NCBI GenBank assembly: GCA_964016885.1
Contig: OZ024742.1
Location: 2,108,310 to 2,172,309 of the forward strand
Source: Eledone cirrhosa
Taxonomy: Eukaryota > Mollusca > Cephalopoda > Octopoda > Eledonidae
Direction: 5' to 3'
DNA length: 64,000 bases
Shown here: in pieces, positions 57,830 to 64,000 of the stretch
Layout: the number at the start of each line of letters is the position of its first letter
Numbering within the stretch: position 1 is the first letter of the stretch
Translations under genes and position numbers: made by a program
The notes under the pieces: generated by a model
The model's database searches: none
What the model saw: the letters and a program-made list of their open reading frames with translations, nothing else
What the model was told of the DNA's origin: nothing

Positions 57830-58422
57830 TACGATCTATACGTGGATATTTTACGTCTTGATGTGGTAGCTAAGTATATGTTTTATTTATACCATTACTT
57901 ATTTGCATAGGTAAGTATATATTATCCGTATGTTTTGTGAAGGTACATATACCTTCTCGTACGTATATTTGATTGTTTATGTTATGGCGTATACTTTTAT
58001 ATATTCTGGTACATATGGTTTGGCTTTGTGTATACTTGAGTTTTGCGTCTGTGTGAGTATATGCGGGTTCGTATGTATGTAGAGTGTGTGTATATGTGTA
58101 CTTCATGTTTTGGTTGACTTACGTCTCCGAACATTCGTGTATTTATATGTAGGTATGTGTGTGCGTTTGTTATATACGTATTTATTTATTTATATACGTT
58201 TATATAATTATTTATTTATTTGTATACACGCATACACACACACACATATTTATATGTGCGTGGTTTTGTATACCTATGGTAAGTTTTTGCGTATGCTTGT
58301 GTATGTACGTATTTGTTTGCGTGTATGTATTTATTTATTTCTATTACTTCTGTATTGTATTTATTTACTTTGTTCTTAACTCTGTAGCGGAGATTCATTC
58401 GGTCTCCTAGTTAGAATTTTAG
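57830..58422. other. TG-rich 3' region of the Penelope-like element
   Basis: Degenerate TATG/TGTA repeats without a gene. Confidence 0.6.
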
Positions 58423-58767
58423 TCTACGACTTCTGCTATACCATTTACGTGGTTTTGTCTTTGCGTGCTATTGTTCTCCACGCTCCACATATGACGTATT
58501 ATATTCGTTTTTTTCGTTCATTGCCAGAGAACGTCTCTATGAACCACCTAAGAGAACATTAGTCTACGACCTCTTTTATACCATAAACGTGGTTCTGTCT
58601 TTGCGCATAATTGTTTTTCACCGCTCCTATTAATGACGTATTATATTCGTTTTTTCCCGTTCTTTGCCAGCGAACGTTTCCACGTACCAAAGTATCGTCT
58701 TCCTGTCTTCCTCCGGTTGCAACGTTTTTTGAAATATCCACTTCTGCGTTTACAGATTGACTTTGTT

Positions 58768-58818
58768 AGTTTCAGAAGATCCCGTTAAGGGTGAAAGCAG
58801 CGATTCTTTGCTTAAACT
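58768..58818 (+). ncRNA. Hammerhead-like motif in the right terminal repeat
   Basis: Stem I AGUUU 58768-58772/AAACU 58814-58818, core CAGAAGA 58773-58779, stem II with CCC/GGG, GAAA 58793-58796, stem III AGC/GCU, H17 at 58813. Confidence 0.55.
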
Positions 58819-58925
58819 TTAACCTGTTATTTTAATAAATATTTGCTCTACGATTCTTATATATTTGATATATATTTATTCTTATCGAGCCCTCTTTGGA
58901 TTTTAGTCTTCAAATTTATTATTAT

Positions 58926-58930
<5 letters not shown>

Positions 58931-58981
<51 letters not shown>

Positions 58982-59100
58982 TATAAAGTATGTCCATAGA
59001 ATCATTTGATAATATATATACACCATTTCCTCTCCCAATTAGCATAATCAACCACACAAAAAAAAATATATATATACTAATATATATATATACTAATATA

Positions 59101-59137
<37 letters not shown>
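58931..59137. repeat. (TA)n microsatellites
   Basis: TA arrays at 58931-58980 and about 59068-59137 with unassigned sequence between. Confidence 0.95.
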
Positions 59138-59139
<2 letters not shown>

Positions 59140-59149
59140 AAGGCGGGTA

Positions 59150-59416
59150 AAATTCCCGAGATCCATGGACGAGTTCTCTCCAGCGGTCTCTGTCCCTCAT
59201 TATCGCTGCCATGTCCTGCGTCTCCAACAGACCAGTGTCTGTCCTTAGGGCATCAACATACGTTAACCTTGGTCTTCATCTTCTAGTGTGTCCATGTAGG
59301 GGTTCCCAAAGGAGCACTGAGTGCAATGTCAACTCTGGATGTCGGTGAGCATGTCCAGCTAACCTCAGTCTCCTCTGTGTCACTTTTGAGCTGACTTTTG
59401 GGATGCTCCCATACAG
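59150..59416 (-). pseudogene. LINE C-terminal fragment
   Basis: The minus strand reads in one frame LYGSIPKVSSKVTQRRLRLA, GHAHRHPELTLHSVLLWEPL, one TGA stop, RPRLTYVDALRTDTGLLETQ, and MRDRDRWRELVHGS. I recognise the GH..RHPEL..LW.P and TYVD.L..DTG...MRDR..WR pattern as the C-terminal end of common non-LTR retrotransposon polymerases. No catalytic domain. Confidence 0.8.
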
Positions 59417-59654
59417 CTCTGAGTTAATATATGTAATTTATATGTTCACAAAATAAATATACTTCTCTTCCTATTATAGACACATCTGTAGTTTTCGTTG
59501 ATGTCACCTTATTTTCCTCTCTACCTCTCCTATCCCTTCAACTCTCTATCTCTCCTCTCCCTTCCTCTCTATCTCTCCTCTCCCTTCCTCTCTCTCCCCT
59601 CTCCCTTCCTCTCTCTTCATCTCTATCTATCTTAGAGGTGGCTTCTTCTCTGAT
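59417..59654. other. Pyrimidine-rich tract, no gene
   Basis: CTCTCC repeats from about 59515 to 59630. Confidence 0.8.
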
Positions 59655-59686
59655 TATTTAAACCCACACAACACGTGAACAGTGAG

Positions 59687-59868
59687 ACCACGGGAGACAA
59701 CGGGAGACCACGGGAGACCACGGGTGATCACGGGAGACAACGGGAGACCACGGGAGACAACGGGAGACAACGGGAGACCACGGGAGACCACGGGAGTCAA
59801 CGGGAGACCACGGGCGACCACGGGAGACCACGGGAGACCACGGGAGGCCACGGGAGGCCACGGGTAGC
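59687..59868. repeat. 10-bp minisatellite (GGGAGACCAC), ~18 units
   Basis: Perfect 10-bp register with A/C and T variants. Frames reading RETTGDHG or PVVSRGLP arise from the repeat. Confidence 0.95.
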
Positions 59869-59911
59869 TATTTGTTGGTATTGTGCATCTTGTATCATTG
59901 ACTCATTATAC

Positions 59912-59959
<48 letters not shown>

Positions 59960-60299
59960 GGGTTAACAGATTATTGTTATAGGTAGTCCACTTAAGTGTA
60001 GTCCAGTTATGGTACTCCGAGTAGTGGATGATATATTTTGTATAGCAAACCGTGTCACTCTTCTTTCCTGATTTATATATATATATATATATATATATGC
60101 ATGTGTGTGTATGTATACATATAGCTATAGAGACATGAGAAAAGCAAGCGGGAAAGTGGGCGATGAACTTCTGTGGCTAAAAATAAAAATACAATTTAGT
60201 AGATCTGACTTAAGGATGTAACGGGGAACTATTTCTAGTATTCCTGTTGACCCGTGCATTTACCAGACAATACGATCGATATTTTGAGTATTAATCAAA
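59869..60299. other. No gene; (TA)n at 59912-59957 and ~60076-60099
   Basis: Unassigned sequence between microsatellites. Confidence 0.5.
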
Positions 60300-60440
60300 A
60301 TTATTATTTTATAAATATATAACAAAAAACAAGAAAGAAACAAGTCTTATTAGTTTCACGCTTCAAAAAAGGACAGTTCAACAGTCAACTTATCATGTAT
60401 TTGCCCTTCATCAGGAAAAGCACCGTTCAGGGTGTATGAA
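60300..60440 (-). repeat. Penelope-type terminal fragment, decayed
   Basis: On the minus strand 'cttttcctgatgaaggg' gives a CUGAUGA core, but GAAA and the stems are not at workable spacing. Two GAA-containing segments downstream may be remnants. Confidence 0.4.
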
Positions 60441-60523
60441 AATACAGAATACAAAAGAAAAACGCAAAAAATATAAACAAACATTACACACACATGCACA
60501 TGTGTATTATTAGTACAGATAAA

Positions 60524-60576
60524 AGATTTCTGCAAAAGATCTCTGCTTTCACCCTAAGCGGGATCATGTGAAATTT
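60524..60576 (-). ncRNA. Hammerhead-like motif, degenerate
   Basis: Minus strand: stem I AUUU/AAAU (compensatory to GUUU/AAAC in relatives), core CACAUGA, stem II CCCGCUUAGGG, GAAA, stem III GC/GC. Confidence 0.4.
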
Positions 60577-60708
60577 AGAAGAATCAATCTGTAAACTGAG
60601 AAGTAAACAGGAAGACATAACCATTATGTCTTCCTGTTTTTTAAAGAAAATATTTGGCTGTAATTTGTTTTGAAATATTTACTTCTGAGTCTACAAATTG
60701 ATTCTTCT

Positions 60709-60760
60709 AAGTTTCACATAATTCCACTTAGGGTGAAAGCAGAAATTATTTGCGTAAACC
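60709..60760 (+). ncRNA. Hammerhead-like motif, degenerate
   Basis: AAGUUU stem I, CACAUAA core, CCACUUAGGG stem II remnant, GAAA, GC/GC, GU, AAAC. Several core positions lost. Confidence 0.35.
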
Positions 60761-60892
60761 TTTTATCTGTACTAATAATCAATATTTGCTCTACCGGTTT
60801 ATATATATTTATATATATATAATCGTTATCAAGTCCTTTTGGTTTGCGTATATACATATATATATACCTGCTATGGTAATACAGCTTCTAAT

Positions 60893-60975
60893 TCAATGGA
60901 AGGAAGTATGGATGGCGTGTTGGTGTAATGGTACCACATTGGTCCGGCAAACCAAAGATGTGAGTTCATGTCCAA
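60893..60975 (+). mobile_element. tRNA-like SINE head
   Basis: Box A tggtgtaatgg (60921-60931) and a box-B-like gttcatgtcc (60963-60972) at tRNA spacing. No acceptor stem pairs, so it is a tRNA-derived repeat rather than a tRNA gene. The body downstream is not one of the families seen elsewhere. Confidence 0.45.
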
Positions 60976-61133
60976 TGTACGTCAATACTCATCCTTTTCT
61001 CCATTCAGAGGGTTTTACAAAATCCCAACTAACAGACAAATTCTATTTAGTCAAATACGGCGTAAGCACATGTTACTACCTAATTTTCAAACTCGGTAGC
61101 TGTTTCTAAACAAAGCTTGCTTTGTGTCTCCCT

Positions 61134-61137
<4 letters not shown>

Positions 61138-61203
<66 letters not shown>

Positions 61204-61206
61204 GTA
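61138..61206. repeat. (CA)n microsatellite
   Basis: CA array then short TA. Confidence 0.97.
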
Positions 61207-61344
61207 TACCGTTTATTCTTCATTATTATTTCAATGGCTCCCTTATACAATCCAAGATGTAGTATTTACATTTGTTGTTGGTATGGGAACGACTTCTTCA
61301 GATGAAATATTCGTTTATGTGATATGCTGCAGGCAAAAAACATG

Positions 61345-61457
61345 TCGCAATAAAAACTAATCTTAGTAATATAACACCTATGTAATGTTCTCTACTTTGG
61401 GAACGAACACGTTTTCTCAGTGTTTGTAAACTCAAGTATACACACACACACACACAT

Positions 61458-61491
<34 letters not shown>

Positions 61492-61740
61492 GTAAAAGGT
61501 AAACAGAAATAAGAACACAATCGGTACAGTATATGGAAGGGATATATCAGGTTAACGCTTGATATAGCAGGAAGAGGGTCTTAACGTTTCAGACGCTAGT
61601 CCTTCATCAGAAGAAATAATGAGAAATAGGATAAATTGAGGGGACGTGCGGGTTATATATACTTGGGTTTACAAACGTGTTCGTTCCAAAGTAGAGAACA
61701 TTACGTGTGCTATATTACTAAGATTAGTTTTTGTTGCAAC
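61345..61740. repeat. Inverted repeat (~90-bp arms) enclosing a Penelope-type terminus
   Basis: Arms 61345-61442 and 61652-61740 are reverse complements ('aactaatcttagtaatataa', 'atgttctctactttgg'). The interior has CA/TA repeats and the terminal fragment of the 11.3- and 39.5-kb family. Confidence 0.85.
61576..61617 (-). ncRNA. Minimal hammerhead candidate
   Basis: Minus strand: UCUU, core CUGAUGA, one unpaired A, stem II GGAC/GUCU with loop UAGC, GAAA, then a palindromic ACGU as stem III, H17 = U, and AAGA pairing with UCUU (4 bp). Such tiny stems I and III would work only as a dimer, if at all. Confidence 0.5.
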
Positions 61741-61994
61741 TCTAAGTTTCGCGGATTGCGGCCAACTACGAAACTAAATCTATTACATAAATGTGAGATC
61801 TTCTCCTACAAGAGAAATATACTCAGAGATTTATTGCAGACGATATCGCTGCATCTGCTTTTAGAAGAAGAAAAATAAAACGGAAATGATGACATCTTGA
61901 AATTCCTGTGCATTAACCTTCTTCCTATATTCTAGTCAAAATAATGGTGAGAAAGATTCACTTTGGTGTTTGTAGTTTTATATATTTCAGTCGA
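61741..61994. other. No gene seen
   Basis: A short unassigned stretch; small frames have no recognisable domain. Confidence 0.4.
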
Positions 61995-62125
61995 CACCAC
62001 CACCAGCACCAGCACCACCACCATCACCATCACCATCACCAGCACCAGCACCAGCACCATCACCACCACCACCACCAGCACCACCACCACCACCACCACC
62101 ATCAGCACCACCACCACCACCACCA
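61995..62125. repeat. (CAC)n/(CAG)n trinucleotide tract
   Basis: CAC/CAG/CAT triplets; His/Gln-rich frames are spurious. Confidence 0.95.
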
Positions 62126-62365
62126 CATCCTACAGGAAACACTTTCTTGATAGGTTGTTCTTCTCACCGGAAGTGGTTTCCTCAATATGTCACATTTACA
62201 GCAGGTTGGCAGAAAATGTCGAACATTGACCGGTAAAATAAAATACCTTCAAATATTAAGTTACGTCCCTTTAGGATTTGAGTCATTGCCACCTGTGTCG
62301 ACCTCTGGAGGACGGCAAACTTAAATACCATTGGTGATCCATTGGTGTACCGTAGAAGTACCATT

Positions 62366-62565
62366 ATTAGATCGGTGGATTGGCAGAATCAGTAGAGAGT
62401 CGGACGCCATGCTTTGCATCAAAGAGTTACGGTCCTTTATGATCTGAGTTCAAATCCCGCCGAGGTTAACTTTGTCTTTCATCCTTACGGGGTCGATAAC
62501 ATAAAGTACCAGTAATATACTGGGATAATTACTGGCCTTGTGCCAAAAGTAGAAACAATTATTAG
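62366..62565 (+). mobile_element. tRNA-derived SINE (family B), complete
   Basis: Head 'cggtggattggcagaatcag', box B gttcaaatcc (62448-62457), 'cgccgaggttaactttgtct', 'tcatccttacggggtcgata', 'acataaagtaccagtaatat', tail 'ggccttgtgccaaaagtaga'. The same order as the minus-strand copies at 28.9 and 51.1 kb. Confidence 0.88.
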
Positions 62566-62739
62566 ATCAGACCTTCCGAGCATTCCAGATGGGAGCCCCT
62601 CCTTTTCTAACCAGACATAATATCTCAAACATTGTCCAGTGGGTCCATTTTTAACAATAGTTCAGCCCTATATTATTTAAGCCTTACAAACGTGACTACT
62701 TCATCTTCTCTTCAGATCAATTGTATCCTGGCGTACATA

Positions 62740-63290
62740 ATTTAATGTGTCCCCTACTTTCGTAAGACCTGTAATATGAGACTTGGGGGAGGGCGTGGCT
62801 GTCTTTTCTAGTATTTGGAGAAACCGTGTAGAAGCTACCTTGGTGTGGATTTGTATGGTGTAATTTAAGGATTGGGGGGGAGGGGGAATTTGGTGTTCTT
62901 TTTAGCAAGTCAACCTACCACTTAGTGACTTTTTTGTTGGATCTGTAACGTGTAAATTGAGGGAGATTTTGCTGCCTTTTCCAGCAAATCCGGTTACCAG
63001 TTCGATGCTACTTTGGAGGATTTGTAGGGCGTAATTTGAGGGTGAGTTTCACTGCTGTTTCAGGAGACAGAGTTACCACATCAATGATTCCTTATTGGTG
63101 ATATAGGATGCGAATTAAGGGAGGTTTTTGGCAGTCTTTTCTAGCAGATCAAGTTACCACGAAGCGGCTTCTTAACTGGACAATTGACGCGAGATTTAAG
63201 CGGGATTTTGATTTCTTTCCCCAGCAACGTGAGCTACAACTAAAGCTTCTTTAATGTGATTTGAGCGAGATTTTAACTGTTTTTAGTCAG
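62740..63290. repeat. Degenerate ~85-90 bp satellite, ~6 units
   Basis: Each unit has a 'gtaatttaagg.ggag.ttt' start, 'tttctagcaa' and 'gttaccac' parts at 80-90 bp spacing. Diverged relatives of the 91-bp satellite at 6200-6655. Confidence 0.7.
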
Positions 63291-63765
63291 AGCACCATTG
63301 CGAGTTAATAGTGAAGTCTGAGATATTAACAAGGCTGATCAGTTAATCAGTTAACTGCGATAAAGAATTCCCTCCCCTGGTTAACGTCTTTTCCCCAATC
63401 TAAAGTATTTGGTTTCAACATGGCTACTTACAATACATAGGTAGGTGGCGTTGTTGACAGCTAGGGGTGATGACACGTGACTTATCTCCATGTCAGAATA
63501 CTTGAAACCAGAATGGTGAGCTGTGAAAATGTTATATTTGTTGCTTTGTGTAGGCTTTTTTTTTAAAATTATACTTTTTGTTGAATTTTCTTTATTATTT
63601 GGTCTGATTTAGTTTAAATCACATACCACACGTATCTTCCAAGTCATTTCAATGTTAAAGCCATACATTTATTTTATTCGCTTTCTTTCACCTTCTCTTT
63701 CACTCCATTTTCCTTCTGTCTTCCGCTCTCTTTCTTTCTATCAAACACGTCTCTCCCCCTCTCCC
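63291..63765. other. No gene seen
   Basis: AT-rich then pyrimidine-rich; nothing recognised. Confidence 0.4.
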
Positions 63766-63767
63766 CC

Positions 63768-63868
63768 CGCCGAGGTTAACTTTGCCTTTCATCCTTATGG
63801 GGTTGATAAAATAAAGTACCAGTAATACACAGGTTGATTTGCTGGCCTTGTGCCAAAACTAGAAACAA
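63768..63868 (+). mobile_element. SINE family B, 5'-truncated
   Basis: Begins at 'gccgaggttaactttgcctt' and continues to 'ggccttgtgccaaaactaga', followed by TA repeats. Confidence 0.8.
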
Positions 63869-63965
63869 TTATATATATATGTATGTATTATATATATATG
63901 TATGTATTATATATATCTATATGTATTATATATATATATACACACACGCACACACATATTTATAT

Positions 63966-64000
63966 ATAATAAAGAGGGTGTGGTAAGATACCATGTGGAC
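63966..64000 (+). mobile_element. TA-flanked hairpin element, start only (window edge)
   Basis: 'ataaagagggtgtggtaaga' and 'taccatgtggac' correspond to the start of the family ('taacgaaggaatgtggtaag', 'gaaccagatggacc'). Confidence 0.5.

Larger units (their letters stand above)
55518..58840 (+). mobile_element. Penelope-like element with ~318-bp inverted terminal repeats, nearly intact
   Basis: 55518-55835 and 58521-58838 are reverse complements at very high identity. They enclose the RT-endonuclease frame (55836-57829) and a TG-rich 3' region. The right terminus also has an extra ~140-bp partial copy (58423-58562) in tandem. (TA)n lies on the left edge. Confidence 0.88.
60524..60780. repeat. 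Head-to-head pair of Penelope termini (55.5-kb family)
   Basis: 60524-60635 and 60640-60780 are imperfect reverse complements ('tttcaccctaagcgggatca', 'gaagaatcaatctgtaaact', 'agtaaac'). The centre is 'aggaagacataaccattatg'-like. Confidence 0.75.

Noticed and set aside
60893..60975. A possible tRNA gene
   Set aside because: Box A and a weak box B are present, but no acceptor stem or clear anticodon arm pairs; a tRNA-derived SINE head is more likely.
61280..61300. Minus-strand CTGAAGA
   Set aside because: A partial stem II can be drawn but the G of GAAA and stem I are missing.

Overview
The window reads as intergenic or intronic DNA from a large, repeat-rich invertebrate genome. A coleoid cephalopod, most likely an octopus, fits best. 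The reasons are tRNA-derived SINEs whose body (the stretch around 'CCGCCGAGGTTAACTTTGCC' and 'GGGGTCGATAAAATAAAG') I recognise from octopus sequences, very many (TA)n, (CA)n, (TATG)n and (GATA)n arrays, several Penelope-like elements, Tx1-like and RLE-type LINEs, Helitron ends and a Tigger-type transposase. I found no convincing host protein-coding gene, rRNA or functional tRNA. Every protein-like reading frame I could identify belongs to a mobile element, and all but short fragments are broken.

Layout: 1-2.8 kb, decayed Tigger transposase running into a ~20-bp satellite. 2.9-5.5 kb, a 39-bp TIR element, then an array of ~480-507 bp units each carrying a hammerhead ribozyme motif. 5.7-18.2 kb, Helitron-like ends, a 91-bp satellite, SINEs, minisatellites, foldback elements and more hammerhead motifs. 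18.5-24.3 kb, a (CATA)-tailed element, CTG-rich minisatellite and a decayed Penelope-like element. 24.4-32.4 kb, simple repeats, minisatellites, SINEs and a LINE fragment. 32.4-38.5 kb, minus-strand fragments of RLE-type LINEs, each bounded by (TATG)n. 40.4-50.9 kb, three minus-strand copies of a Tx1-like LINE separated by (GATA)n. 51-64 kb, SINEs, a Helitron helicase relic, a nearly intact Penelope-like element with inverted terminal repeats, further hammerhead motifs, and satellite and minisatellite DNA.

The most notable signal is a set of about twenty self-cleaving hammerhead ribozyme (HHR) motifs of several unrelated sequence types, read by eye from the CUGANGA...GAAA core plus three pairable stems. 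They sit in Penelope-type terminal sequences, in the ~480-bp tandem array, and in a direct-repeat pair resembling a retrozyme. Several sets show compensatory changes in their stems. Association of HHRs with Penelope-like elements and retrozymes is established; the density and diversity here, and their arrangement in tandem and head-to-head units, is the candidate 'system'.

Two further patterns stand out. All four RLE-type LINE fragments end at (TATG)n, and all three Tx1-like LINE copies abut (GATA)n, which suggests two LINE lineages using different tetranucleotide microsatellites as targets or tails. A third family of short hairpin-forming elements always lies next to (TA)n. All calls come from reading the sequence; no alignment, folding or database search was run.
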